DNA of 45,480 nt, taken from positions 1-45,480 of the forward strand of contig JBDRFZ010000028.1 of assembly GCA_043818395.1 (NCBI GenBank), in the 5' to 3' direction. The notes beneath the pieces are model-generated. The model saw only the letters and a program-made list of their open reading frames with translations, was not told the DNA's origin and made no database searches. The translations under genes were made by a program, and so were the position numbers. This document shows positions 21,594 to 30,206 of the stretch, one piece after another (positions within the stretch are counted from its first letter, which is position 1; each line of letters begins with the position of its first letter). The DNA comes from JBDRFZ01 sp043818395 (lineage in GTDB: Bacteria > Patescibacteriota > Patescibacteriia > 2-12-FULL-60-25).

Positions 21594-22985
21594 TTATAAC
21601 TTTATGAGAGCCGAAAGCTCCTGAACTTTTTCTGCAAGTTTTTCCGGCGTAGCGGCTTCGATATTGAGACGCAGTAACGGTTCGGTGTTTGAAGCGCGCA
21701 CACTCACCCACCAGTCATCCGCTTTCACGGCCGGATCACGAAACTCTAATCTCACGCCATCGGTTTTATCTATCAATACTGCCTTTGGCCCGTATGTATT
21801 TTCGATCCTGGCGATAGCCCCTTGTTTATCTTCGACTTCGAAATTAATTTCACCTGAATGGAAAAAAGTTTTAATGGGAGCGAATAATTCTGACAACGGC
21901 TTTTTAATCTCAATCATGCGGCGGATTACGAGTAGCATAGCCAGATCTCCGGATTCGCAATTCCATAAATCGCTGAAATAAAAATGCATGGAAAGTTCGC
22001 CGGAAAAAACCGCGCCGGTCTCCCGCATGAGCTTCTTGATCTTGGCGTGGCCGACCATGCACATACTCGATTTTCCACCGGCGCGATTCACGGCTTCGGG
22101 CACGGCCCATGACGATCTGACATCATAATGCACCAAGCCACCCGGCTTATCTTTCAAAATTTCTTCGGCTAAAAAAGCGGTCATGAGATCACCCGAAATC
22201 GGCACGCCTTTTTCATCTACGAAACCCACGCGATCAGCATCGCCATCAAACGCCACGCCGAGCGCGCAACCGTCACTCTTCACGACCGAGATTAGATGAT
22301 CCAAAGTTTCAACTTTGAGTGGATTAGCTTCGTGGTTCGGGAAAGTTCCGTCCGGTTCAAAAAAAAGAGGTACGGTTTCGAGCCATGGCAGGCGCGATAA
22401 AAGTTTTGGCAAAACAGCACCAGCCATACCGTTGCCGGCATCAATCGCAACTTTAATCTTCGGCATACCATCCGGCATCTTGGCCAGGGTTAAAATATGA
22501 TCCAGATATCTATCCAGCGCCGTCGCATCGTCGGTTACGGTGCCGACTTTATCAGACTTAATTTCTTTACTACTCAAAAACGCATCCCGCACTTGTTCCA
22601 TGCCGCCGCCTTCGCCAATCGGCAAACAATCACCTTTAGTTAATTTGAATCCGTTGTACTTACCGGGATTATGGGAGGCCGTAATCATGATTCCCAGATC
22701 GAACGTGCCACCTGCCAAACCGAGCAAGACATTGAACATCGGAGTTGAACAAAGGCCGATCCTGACCACATCTACCCCGCTTCCGGTCAATCCTTCGATT
22801 AAAGACGACTCGAGCGAAAAAGAAGTGGTCCGCATATCACGTCCGACTAAAACTTTTTTCGGCGCGAGTTCAGCTACCACTGCTTTACCCAAACGCAACG
22901 CAAAATCCGTATCAATCTGTTCCGGGGCCAAACCCCGAATGTCATACGCTTTAAACACACCGCTAAGAGAATTTTTATCGTTCAT
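21594..22985 (-). CDS. manB: Phosphomannomutase / phosphoglucomutase
   Basis: Moves the phosphate between C1 and C6 of mannose or glucose phosphate, supplying sugar nucleotides for glycan synthesis. 463 residues, usual for the alpha-D-phosphohexomutase family. Seen: FKAYDIRG at the start, the phosphoserine loop TASHNP with Ser104, the metal loop DGDADRVGF, the sugar-binding GELSMHFYF segment (GEXS type), and a C-terminal RASNTEPLLR phosphate-binding loop. All key residues are present. Substrate preference between mannose and glucose cannot be settled from sequence. murI follows four bases downstream, which links the unit to envelope synthesis. A divergent intergenic region separates it from lemA. 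Confidence 0.93.
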   Translation of the reverse strand: MNDKNSLSGVFKAYDIRGLAPEQIDTDFALRLGKAVVAELAPKKVLVGRDMRTTSFSLESSLIEGLTGSGVDVVRIGLCSTPMFNVLLGLAGGTFDLGIMITASHNPGKYNGFKLTKGDCLPIGEGGGMEQVRDAFLSSKEIKSDKVGTVTDDATALDRYLDHILTLAKMPDGMPKIKVAIDAGNGMAGAVLPKLLSRLPWLETVPLFFEPDGTFPNHEANPLKVETLDHLISVVKSDGCALGVAFDGDADRVGFVDEKGVPISGDLMTAFLAEEILKDKPGGLVHYDVRSSWAVPEAVNRAGGKSSMCMVGHAKIKKLMRETGAVFSGELSMHFYFSDLWNCESGDLAMLLVIRRMIEIKKPLSELFAPIKTFFHSGEINFEVEDKQGAIARIENTYGPKAVLIDKTDGVRLEFRDPAVKADDWWVSVRASNTEPLLRLNIEAATPEKLAEKVQELSALIKL

Positions 22986-23026
22986 ATTAAAAAAATTAGA
23001 TTAACTTGTACGAAGTACGAAAGCCA

Positions 23027-23055
23027 TGGACTTATCAGCTAGTTTTAGCTATAAT
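23027..23055 (+). promoter_or_regulatory. Probable promoter of lemA
   Basis: TGGACT (23027-23032), a 17-base spacer and a perfect TATAAT (23050-23055). Start expected near 23062, leaving a leader of about 33 bases. It lies between the divergent phosphomannomutase and lemA genes. Confidence 0.55.
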
Positions 23056-23094
23056 GCGTAGCGTAACACTTCATTCTTTATTAACCAAGAATAT

Positions 23095-23640
23095 ATGCTT
23101 ATTTGGATCTCAGTAATCATCGGAGTTATTCTTATTTGGGCCATTTTTACTTATAACGGCCTGGTGACTTTAAAAAACCGGACAGACGAAGCCTGGTCGG
23201 ATATCGACGTCCAACTTAAACGCCGATACGACCTGATCCCCAACCTGGTTGAGACGGTCAAAGGTTATGCGAGCCACGAATCACAAACTTTCGAGAAAGT
23301 CATCCAAGCCAGGAATTCTGCTATGAGTGCACAGGGCATGGCTAACAAGGCAGAAGCTGAAAACCAGTTAAGCCAGACGTTAAAAAGCATTTTCGCTTTA
23401 GCCGAATCATATCCGGAACTTAAAGCCAACCAAAACTTCCTTAGGTTGCAACAGGACCTGACGGATACCGAGGACAAAATCCAAGCCGCTCGCCGCTTTT
23501 ACAACGGCAATGTCCGTGACTTCAACACCAAACTTCAAATTTTTCCGACTAACTTGATCGGTGGCGTGCTCGGATTTGTAAAACGCGAATTCTTCGAAAT
23601 CGCCGAAGCCGAAAAAACCGCACCGCAGGTTAAATTCTAA
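23095..23640 (+). CDS. lemA: LemA family protein
   Basis: 181 residues. One N-terminal membrane helix at about 2-19 (IWISVIIGVILIWAIF), then the long helical-bundle domain that defines the family: YNGLVTLKNRTDEAWSDIDV, the RRYDLIPNLVETVKGYASHE signature, a later LTDTEDKIQAARRFYN helix and a terminal FPTNL segment. LemA proteins are envelope proteins of unclear role, often paired with HtpX and stress proteases. Here htpX and a ClpC-type gene follow on the same strand, which supports a membrane quality-control unit. GTACGAAGTACGA repeats flank the gene (23008-23020 and 23698-23710). Length and motifs are complete. Confidence 0.93.
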   Translation: MLIWISVIIGVILIWAIFTYNGLVTLKNRTDEAWSDIDVQLKRRYDLIPNLVETVKGYASHESQTFEKVIQARNSAMSAQGMANKAEAENQLSQTLKSIFALAESYPELKANQNFLRLQQDLTDTEDKIQAARRFYNGNVRDFNTKLQIFPTNLIGGVLGFVKREFFEIAEAEKTAPQVKF

Positions 23641-23661
23641 TAAGAGCATACTGCATACAGC

Positions 23662-23709
23662 GTACCTCGTACTTCGTATTTATTTACCCAGTACGAGGTA
23701 CGAAGTACG
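23662..23709. repeat. Inverted repeat between lemA and htpX
   Basis: GTACCTCGTACTTCGTA faces GTACGAGGTACGAAGTAC across a short spacer. Part of the right arm also occurs before lemA at 23008-23020, so lemA is bracketed by the repeat. It may end or weaken lemA transcription before htpX. Confidence 0.6.
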
Positions 23710-23745
23710 ATTTTAGTACGTTCTTACTTACGCTTCTATCGCGTC

Positions 23746-24645
23746 ATGTATTCTCAAATCGATTCCAATCGCCGTAAGTCTTGGCTTTTAATCTTTATCT
23801 TCATCGGTCTGATCGCGGCTGTTGGTTGGATTTATGGTTACGTGGTTACCGATACCGGACCTTTCGCACTAATCCTGGCGTTAATCATTTCGCTTGGCAT
23901 GACGCTGGTCTCCTGGTTTGCGGGAGATAAAATCGCGCTTACTACGAGCGGCGCGCATGAGCTGACCGATCGTTCCACGTTTCCAACTTTGTGGAACATT
24001 GTAGAAAACCTATCGATTACCTCCGGCGTACCGCGACCGCGCATCTACATTATAGAAGATGACTCACCAAATGCCTTTGCCACGGGACGCGATCCGGAAC
24101 ACTCATCCATCGCGGTTACAACCGGCCTCCTAACCAGGTTGGAACGCACGGAACTCGAAGGCGTTCTCGCACATGAATTATCACACGTAAAAAATCTGGA
24201 TATCAGGCTCATGATGCTAGTCATTGTTTTGGTCGGAACTATTTCCATTATCGGAGATCAATTTATACGTTTCGGCTTTGGCAGAAAGCGTGGCAACAGA
24301 GATAGCGGCGGCGGGATTTTCGTTGTTTTGGGAATTCTTTTTCTGATTCTTGCCCCGCTTATCGGTCAATTGATCAAACTCGCAATATCACGAAAACGTG
24401 AATACTTGGCTGATGCGTCAGGTGCGCTTTTAACGAGATATCCGGAAGGATTGGCTAGAGCCCTAGAAAAAATACGCGATACTAACCTGCCCATGCAAAA
24501 AACATCTTCCGTAACCAATCATTTATGGATTTCGGAACCGACTCAGGATCGAGGCGTTTCCAAATTCATTAAAACCGCGTTTTCCACACACCCGCCCATT
24601 GATGATCGCATCGCCAAACTGCGGCAAATGAGCGATAATAGATAA
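23746..24645 (+). CDS. htpX: HtpX-type membrane zinc metalloprotease
   Basis: Membrane protease that degrades misfolded membrane proteins. 299 residues, typical. Two N-terminal membrane helices lie at about 12-33 and 38-60. The zinc motif HELSH is at 143-147 (VLAHELSHVKN), and a third ligand Glu lies in SRKREYLADASGALL at about 222. Two more hydrophobic helices (about 155-172 and 191-212) lie between the motifs, as in the family. The C-terminal THPPIDDRIAKL segment is conserved. It sits between lemA and the ClpC-type gene; the latter starts 13 bases after its stop, so the two are probably one operon. Confidence 0.94.
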   Translation: MYSQIDSNRRKSWLLIFIFIGLIAAVGWIYGYVVTDTGPFALILALIISLGMTLVSWFAGDKIALTTSGAHELTDRSTFPTLWNIVENLSITSGVPRPRIYIIEDDSPNAFATGRDPEHSSIAVTTGLLTRLERTELEGVLAHELSHVKNLDIRLMMLVIVLVGTISIIGDQFIRFGFGRKRGNRDSGGGIFVVLGILFLILAPLIGQLIKLAISRKREYLADASGALLTRYPEGLARALEKIRDTNLPMQKTSSVTNHLWISEPTQDRGVSKFIKTAFSTHPPIDDRIAKLRQMSDNR

Positions 24646-24657
24646 TAAATAATCAAC

Positions 24658-27138
24658 ATGCTGACGCCAGATATTTTGGACAGATTTACCACCCACCTAA
24701 AAGAAGCATTGCAAAAGGCGCTTGGCTTTGCTGTTGCAAGCGGTCGTGAACTTGTTGAGCCGGGTGATCTTTTAATCGGTCTGATAAATGAAAAAGGTTC
24801 TATCGGAGCCGAACTTCTGTTAAAACAAGGTATCGATATACATAAAGCAGAACTGGCGCTACGAGGAATACCGAGCTCACAAAGAGGCAAAGTAGCTGCA
24901 CCCGACCTTTCTCCGGCAGTCAAAAAAATCTTGGAAAAATGCGTTTTAACCGCGCATATCAACGAACATAAATATGTTGGCACCGAACATCTACTTTCTG
25001 CTTTGCTTGAAGGTGAATATCCTGATTTGAAAACTTTTTTTGATAATCAAAAACTGGACCTTGCACAGTTACGCGAACAAGTGTTGCAAGTTTTAAAATC
25101 AACATCACGTTTTCCGGAGCTCGCCATAGGTGGTGATGAAATGGATGATCCCACTCCCCTGCCGCCGGAATTAGGACGGCCGCAAATGCCCAGACAGACA
25201 AGAATTACGGCACTCGAAGCTTTTACACGTGAACTGACTAATCCGGAGACCGCAGCCAGTCTGGACCCGGTCATCGGCCGTGAGCGCGAACTCGACAGGG
25301 TCATAGAAATTCTTTGCCGTCGCATGAAAAACAATCCGGTGCTTCTGGGTGATCCGGGCGTAGGTAAAACCGCTATCGTCGAAGGACTGGCAAAACGTTT
25401 AAGCGAAGGTGACGTGCCGGATGCATTGCATGGAAAAAAACTCCTGGTTCTTGATTTAGCCCTGACCGTAGCCGGCACCATGTACCGCGGAGAATTCGAA
25501 GCCAGACTCAAACAAATTTTAGACGAAGTTCGCAACGATCCGGAAGTCATACTTTTTATCGACGAAATACACAATATCGTCGGCGCCGGCTCCACAAGCG
25601 GATCGCTGGACGCGGCCAATATTTTAAAGCCGGCGCTTTCACGCGGCGAAATCCGCTGTGTCGGTGCTACAACCTGGGCCGAATATAAAAAGCACATCGA
25701 ACCTGATGCGGCCCTGGAACGCCGTTTCCAACCCGTAGCTATCGAAGAGCCCTCTGCCGAAGCAACGCTCGAAATTTTAAAAGGATTAGAAAAATACTAT
25801 GCTGATTACCACCGCGTGAAATACGCCAAAGGCATCCTGGAAAATTGCATCTATTTTGCAGAAAAATATTTTCCTGATCGTTTTTTCCCGGATAAAGCGA
25901 TAGATTTATTAGATGAATCAGCGGCCAGCGTCATCGCCCGCCGCAAATCAAGCGAACGGATGGAGCGGCTTGCCTCGCTGGAATTAGCCGTCCAGGTAGC
26001 CGAAGATAATAAAAACCAAGCCGTGCACGAAGGAAACCTGGCTAAAGCGGATGAGGCATCAAAAGACATGGATCGACTTGATCATGAGTTTCAAGTTCTA
26101 AAAAAAGCATACGATGACGCCCGTTCTAAAGACCGACCCCTGGTAACGCCTCAAGACGTGGCTGAAGTAGTGTCACGCGTAGCTAACGTGCCTCTCTCTA
26201 CGGTTTTAGCTACGGAAAGAGAACGGCTTTCAAGCCTAGAGAACCGTCTAACATCACAGATCCTGGGACAGCCTAAAGCCATGTCTGCGGTTAGCGACGC
26301 TATTTTTCGTTCAAGACTAGGTCTATCTGATCCAAAACGTCCAAAAACAGCTTTACTTTTCGTGGGTCCTTCGGGCACGGGAAAAACAGAAACCGCCAAA
26401 GTTTTAGCGCAAGAGCTTTTTGGCCGTGAAGAAGCGCTCATTAAGTTGGATATGTCAGAATTCTCTGAAGGACACACGGTCGCAAAACTTGTAGGCTCTC
26501 CGGCTGGGTATGTAGGTTATCGCGATGGCACGCGTCTGACCGACGCTTTGCGCAAACGTCCGCATTCGGTCGTTTTATTCGATGAATTCGAAAAGGCTCA
26601 TCCGGACGTTCAAAATTTATTATTACAAATTCTTGAAGACGGATGCCTGACCGATGGAACCGGCAGACCAGTATCATTCAAGCATTCATACGCAATAATA
26701 ACGTCCAATGTCGGCAGTGACAGACTAGAAAAAAAATCATTAGGGTTCGAAAATAATGAAAACAGTGACGACGAATCGTTCGAAAGAATGATAAAAGATG
26801 AATTGGCTTTGCGTTTCAGACCGGAACTTTTAAACAGGCTGGATCGCGTGGTTGTTTTTCAGCCGCTCAATCGCGGACCCATTAAGGAACTTTTAAAACG
26901 TGAACTGAAAAAAATCCTGTCCCGCGTAGAGAGTGTTCAACTCGTAGCCTGCCAAGCCGGTGATGATGTTTTGGAGTGGCTCTTATCCCAACCTTTACCA
27001 AAAGAAGAAGGTGCCAGGGCAGTGCGTCGTTTAGTGGAAAAAGAGATCACTGCCGCCATCGGACGAATTCTGACGGAACAACCGCAGAAAAAAAAGCTGC
27101 GGATTAAAGCCACGTCTAACGGCTTAAAACTCTCCTAG
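24658..27138 (+). CDS. clpC: ClpC-type AAA+ unfoldase
   Basis: ATP-driven protein unfoldase that feeds ClpP or remodels proteins. 826 residues. Clp N-terminal repeats at about 5-145, first AAA+ module with Walker A GDPGVGKT (231-238) and VILFIDEIHN, middle coiled-coil domain at about 420-500, second AAA+ module with GPSGTGKT (570-577) and VVLFDEFEKAHP, and a C-terminal D2-small domain. An LGF tripeptide near residue 700 (KSLGFEN) is in the place of the ClpP-docking loop, so ClpP interaction is plausible. The middle domain is of ClpC rather than ClpB length. It follows htpX by 13 bases and precedes a membrane protein by one base, giving a four-gene envelope-stress run. Confidence 0.94.
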   Translation: MLTPDILDRFTTHLKEALQKALGFAVASGRELVEPGDLLIGLINEKGSIGAELLLKQGIDIHKAELALRGIPSSQRGKVAAPDLSPAVKKILEKCVLTAHINEHKYVGTEHLLSALLEGEYPDLKTFFDNQKLDLAQLREQVLQVLKSTSRFPELAIGGDEMDDPTPLPPELGRPQMPRQTRITALEAFTRELTNPETAASLDPVIGRERELDRVIEILCRRMKNNPVLLGDPGVGKTAIVEGLAKRLSEGDVPDALHGKKLLVLDLALTVAGTMYRGEFEARLKQILDEVRNDPEVILFIDEIHNIVGAGSTSGSLDAANILKPALSRGEIRCVGATTWAEYKKHIEPDAALERRFQPVAIEEPSAEATLEILKGLEKYYADYHRVKYAKGILENCIYFAEKYFPDRFFPDKAIDLLDESAASVIARRKSSERMERLASLELAVQVAEDNKNQAVHEGNLAKADEASKDMDRLDHEFQVLKKAYDDARSKDRPLVTPQDVAEVVSRVANVPLSTVLATERERLSSLENRLTSQILGQPKAMSAVSDAIFRSRLGLSDPKRPKTALLFVGPSGTGKTETAKVLAQELFGREEALIKLDMSEFSEGHTVAKLVGSPAGYVGYRDGTRLTDALRKRPHSVVLFDEFEKAHPDVQNLLLQILEDGCLTDGTGRPVSFKHSYAIITSNVGSDRLEKKSLGFENNENSDDESFERMIKDELALRFRPELLNRLDRVVVFQPLNRGPIKELLKRELKKILSRVESVQLVACQAGDDVLEWLLSQPLPKEEGARAVRRLVEKEITAAIGRILTEQPQKKKLRIKATSNGLKLS

Positions 27139-27139
27139 T

Positions 27140-28036
27140 ATGGTAGTACCAATAGCCGCAGCCGCCGCAAGTGGTGGCGCAGGAGCAGCCGCGGGCGGAG
27201 CTGGCGCAGGCGCGGCGGCCGGTGGAGGAATGGGCGGTGCAGGTGCAGGTGCAGCCGGAGAAGCTGGAGGCGCAAGCCAAAACGCCATGCGTCTGCAAAG
27301 CGAAAAAAGCGCGGAGTCCCAAGCTAATCAACCTCAATCTGGAGGTGGGTACAGCACTTCAGGAGCAGAAGAAGCATCCAGGATGCGACAACAGCAAGAA
27401 GAAATGTTTCGTACCAAAGAAAGTTTAACCGGCGAGGGACAGGGCGGAGAGGGACGACCGGGTGAGCAAAGAACAGAAGCTCCCAAGGAAGAAGCGCGAC
27501 AAAAAGAAATGGAAGAGCAGGAGCAGCTTGAACAAGAGGAAGAGGAGGAACAAGAGGAAGAGGAGGAAATGGCTATGCGTCTGCAGGCTCAAAAACAAGC
27601 GGAACAACAAGAAGCGCAACCCGCCGAGCAGGCACAGGAAATGCTTGATGCGCAACAGCAGATGCAAAAGGCGCAAAAAGCCATCCAGTCTACTACCCGC
27701 GGAGTGGTGGAAGGTTCGGCATTGGGTACATCAGCCAGCTATATTACAATCATCTTCCTGATTCTCCAGTTGAATATCCAGATGCTGAATAAATATATTT
27801 TCGTGCCGCTTTTCTTTTCGGATATGAAAAATAGACTGGCCGGAAAAACGTTTTTCGACCAATCGCTGGCTGAAGATGTCGTAACCATTTTTGTCGATAC
27901 CCTTTTATCCTGTGGCCTGACCTGTACGAATCCCTGTTGCTGCCCTTTTTTCATGCTCATCGTCCTGATCATTACGGTTATGGCTATGTTCAACCAAATA
28001 CCAGGCTTCACATTTGTCGCCGATATCGTCAACTAA
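27140..28036 (+). CDS. Low-complexity membrane protein after clpC
   Basis: 298 residues of no recognised family. The first 45 are almost only Gly and Ala (GGAGAAAGGAGAGAAAGGG), residues about 95-185 are Glu/Gln-rich and probably helical, and the last 100 hold two membrane segments (about 202-220 and 268-288), the second beginning with a cysteine cluster (CGLTCTNPCCCPF). The start codon lies one base after the clpC stop, so translation is probably coupled. Because it follows clpC so tightly, it may be an adaptor or membrane anchor for the unfoldase, or the first gene of the envelope module that follows. Frames on the opposite strand here come from the GC-rich repeats and are rejected. Confidence 0.65.
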   Translation: MVVPIAAAAASGGAGAAAGGAGAGAAAGGGMGGAGAGAAGEAGGASQNAMRLQSEKSAESQANQPQSGGGYSTSGAEEASRMRQQQEEMFRTKESLTGEGQGGEGRPGEQRTEAPKEEARQKEMEEQEQLEQEEEEEQEEEEEMAMRLQAQKQAEQQEAQPAEQAQEMLDAQQQMQKAQKAIQSTTRGVVEGSALGTSASYITIIFLILQLNIQMLNKYIFVPLFFSDMKNRLAGKTFFDQSLAEDVVTIFVDTLLSCGLTCTNPCCCPFFMLIVLIITVMAMFNQIPGFTFVADIVN

Positions 28037-28092
28037 ATTAATCCGTGACGGTTGCTTATCCCTCATAACTATCGCAAATCATACAGGCGCGA

Positions 28093-28098
28093 TATAAT
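28093..28098 (+). promoter_or_regulatory. -10 box of the TolB-like gene
   Basis: A perfect TATAAT ends eight bases before the ATG at 28107, giving a start at or beside the start codon. No good -35 is seen. Confidence 0.5.
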
Positions 28099-28106
28099 CA
28101 CGCCAT

Positions 28107-29345
28107 ATGTTGGAACGTACGAAAAAAATTATTTTCGCAGTATTTTTTGTGATCTTCTCAATCGGTATGGGCTATGGGCTTTATTGGATGTTTTTTGTAG
28201 GAAAGCCGACGCTGGCGCCTCAACCTACGCCTGAAGAACTAGCCGGGCAATTGCCGGCCGCAGGTGTCGGCGTTCCGGTTGTTGCCGTGACCCCGACAGC
28301 GCCCGGTGTATTACCGTCCGGCGAATTCATACCCCCTACCCCGATAACCGGGCCGACTCAACCGGCCGCCGAAGTAAAAACCAGACTGCTCTACGACGGC
28401 ATCACCCAGGCCGTAACAGAATCACCGACCGGTGATGGCGCCAGGTACTATAATCCGGAAGACGGCCGTTTCTATAAAATCACGGACGACGGATCCATCA
28501 GCCTGCTTTCATTAAAACAGTTCTTCAATGTGGACAAAGTAAGCTGGGGTAATCAGGAAGATCAAGCTATATTGGAATTTCCTGACGGTTCAAATGTTTA
28601 TTATGATTTCAACGCTAAAAGGCAGGTTACCCTACCCGCCCATTGGGAGGAATTCGATTTTGCGGCTAACGACAGCCGCGTAGCCGCTAAAAGCATGGGC
28701 GTAGACGTCAATAATCGCTGGCTAATGATCTCGAATCCGGACGGAACCGAGGCCAAAGCGCTAGAAGCGCTCGGTAACAACGCGTCCAAGGCACATGTTT
28801 CCTGGGATCCGCAAGGCGATATCGTGGCCTACGCTGAAACAGGCCAACTAAGGGGCAATAACGAACAGGAGATTCTTTTTGTTGGTAAAAACCATGAAAA
28901 TTTTAAAGGCTTGATAGCGCCGGGGCAGGATTTTTTGCCTAACTGGTCCCCTACCGGTAAACAATTATTGTTTAGCGTCTGGCATCCGGATAGCCGTAAT
29001 AGGCCTGTACTTTGGATCACGTCCGGCGAAACGGCTGACATCGGAGCAAACAGGCGCAACCTGCAAATAAACACCTGGGCCGATAAATGCGTCTGGGCAT
29101 CGGACAGTCTGCTTTACTGCGGCGTGCCGCAAAACCTGCCGGATAACGCCGGGATCAAGCGTGACGATTTCGCGAACCTCCCGGATGATGTCTACCGCGT
29201 AAACCTGGACACGGGCATTTCACAAAAAATAAATACTCCGGACCAGAATTATACGATCCGCCAGCCTGTTTTGAACCGCGATAAAACCAAACTGATTTTT
29301 TCTGACGCGAATTCAGGCAAGCTTTACAGCTATGATGTTAAATAA
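28107..29345 (+). CDS. Membrane-anchored TolB-like beta-propeller protein
   Basis: 412 residues. An N-terminal membrane helix at about 7-29 (IIFAVFFVIFSIGMGYGLYW) anchors a Pro/Thr-rich linker (about 35-90) and a beta-propeller with PD40/TolB-like blades: VSWDPQGDIVAYAETG, NWSPTGKQLLFS, KCVWASDSLLYC and LNRDKTKLIFSD. Propellers of this sort usually bind proteins. Trp-Ser/Asp-x-x-Gly/Asp blade motifs recur about every 45 residues. It opens a same-strand run with the DsbA-fold protein and the first pilin-domain fusion, so it may be a periplasmic-side component of that surface system. No catalytic motif. A TATAAT box sits just before its ATG, so it can be expressed apart from clpC. Confidence 0.75.
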   Translation: MLERTKKIIFAVFFVIFSIGMGYGLYWMFFVGKPTLAPQPTPEELAGQLPAAGVGVPVVAVTPTAPGVLPSGEFIPPTPITGPTQPAAEVKTRLLYDGITQAVTESPTGDGARYYNPEDGRFYKITDDGSISLLSLKQFFNVDKVSWGNQEDQAILEFPDGSNVYYDFNAKRQVTLPAHWEEFDFAANDSRVAAKSMGVDVNNRWLMISNPDGTEAKALEALGNNASKAHVSWDPQGDIVAYAETGQLRGNNEQEILFVGKNHENFKGLIAPGQDFLPNWSPTGKQLLFSVWHPDSRNRPVLWITSGETADIGANRRNLQINTWADKCVWASDSLLYCGVPQNLPDNAGIKRDDFANLPDDVYRVNLDTGISQKINTPDQNYTIRQPVLNRDKTKLIFSDANSGKLYSYDVK

Positions 29346-29372
29346 TCGAACTACCGGCGAATTTGAATTCAC

Positions 29373-29470
29373 TGTCATTCCCGTGAAAACGGGGATTCGG
29401 GATACAAAGAATAATTCAAAGTGGAATTTATATGCTTAGACTCTGAATTCCCGTTTTCACGGGAATGACA
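29373..29470. repeat. 98-bp MITE-like intergenic element
   Basis: Terminal inverted repeats TGTCATTCCCGTGAAAACGG (29373-29392) and its complement ending at 29470 agree over about 26 bases with one mismatch. The inside is A/T rich and non-coding. It belongs to the family inserted in murI. Confidence 0.8.
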
Positions 29471-29499
29471 AAAATGAAACTTACGATGAGCCAATAATT

Positions 29500-30189
29500 A
29501 TGAAGCGCATTGAATATTTAATCCTTGGATTTTTAATCCTGATTCTCCTAAGCCTCGGGGTATGGTTGATTTTTAACGAATTTACCATCCGGAGAAGCTC
29601 GTACATCGCCGGTACGCCGCCTGAAAATGTCCGCTTCATGATGCTCCCTCAAACCATCGAACTCGCTAAAATGAAACCGCCGGCAGTTCGTTTTACAGAC
29701 CCCATGCGCTACGGCAACAACCTGTCCGAGGCTACGGTCGTATTTTTTGGGGATTTCAATTCGCCGGATTCCCGCGCAACAGCGGACATTTTAAGCAAAA
29801 TCATTTCCGCATATAACGGCCGGGTCCGCCTGGTTTGGCGCGATCATCCGTCCCTGGATGATGATAAAGCCATGACAGCCGCGATATATACGCGATGTAC
29901 CGCTTTCCAGGGAAAATTCTGGGAAACCTACGACATTTTAAACACCGTAACGAATCCAAATGAAACCGTTTACAGCGGTATTACGCGCGAATTAAAATTA
30001 AACTCTCAGGAAATCGCCGCTTGCAGAAAAGACCAAGGTATAAGACAACTTATCGAAACCGACGTAAAAGCCGCCCAAAATGACGGGGTTAATTCCGTCC
30101 CCTTCCTGTTTATCGGCACCGAAGCGCACCAGGGATTGATCGACGAAAGCACGCTCAAGGAAAAAATCGATACGTTTTTGAATTCGTAA
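29500..30189 (+). CDS. DsbA/thioredoxin-fold membrane protein lacking catalytic cysteines
   Basis: 229 residues with an N-terminal membrane helix (about 5-27) and an extracytoplasmic thioredoxin-fold domain of DsbA plan (about 65-228). The strand and loop FFGDFNSPDS (83-92) stand where FxDFxCPYC would be; both catalytic cysteines are replaced by serines (S89, S92). The cis-proline loop is kept (NSVPFLFIG), as is the helical insertion between. Hence oxidase or isomerase activity by the usual mechanism is unlikely; a chaperone or docking role is possible. It lies 17 bases before the gene for a cysteine-rich pilin-domain fusion, a possible client, and after the TolB-like gene. Confidence 0.8.
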   Translation: MKRIEYLILGFLILILLSLGVWLIFNEFTIRRSSYIAGTPPENVRFMMLPQTIELAKMKPPAVRFTDPMRYGNNLSEATVVFFGDFNSPDSRATADILSKIISAYNGRVRLVWRDHPSLDDDKAMTAAIYTRCTAFQGKFWETYDILNTVTNPNETVYSGITRELKLNSQEIAACRKDQGIRQLIETDVKAAQNDGVNSVPFLFIGTEAHQGLIDESTLKEKIDTFLNS

Positions 30190-30206
30190 AAACCTAAGGA
30201 GGCAAC

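Noticed and set aside
27425..27676. Leu/Phe-rich antisense frame in the low-complexity gene after clpC
   Set aside because: It is the mirror of Glu/Lys/Gln codon repeats and has no support of its own.
29500..30189. Active thiol oxidoreductase (DsbA)
   Set aside because: The CPxC motif is SPDS, so a disulfide-exchange role by the usual mechanism is not supported.
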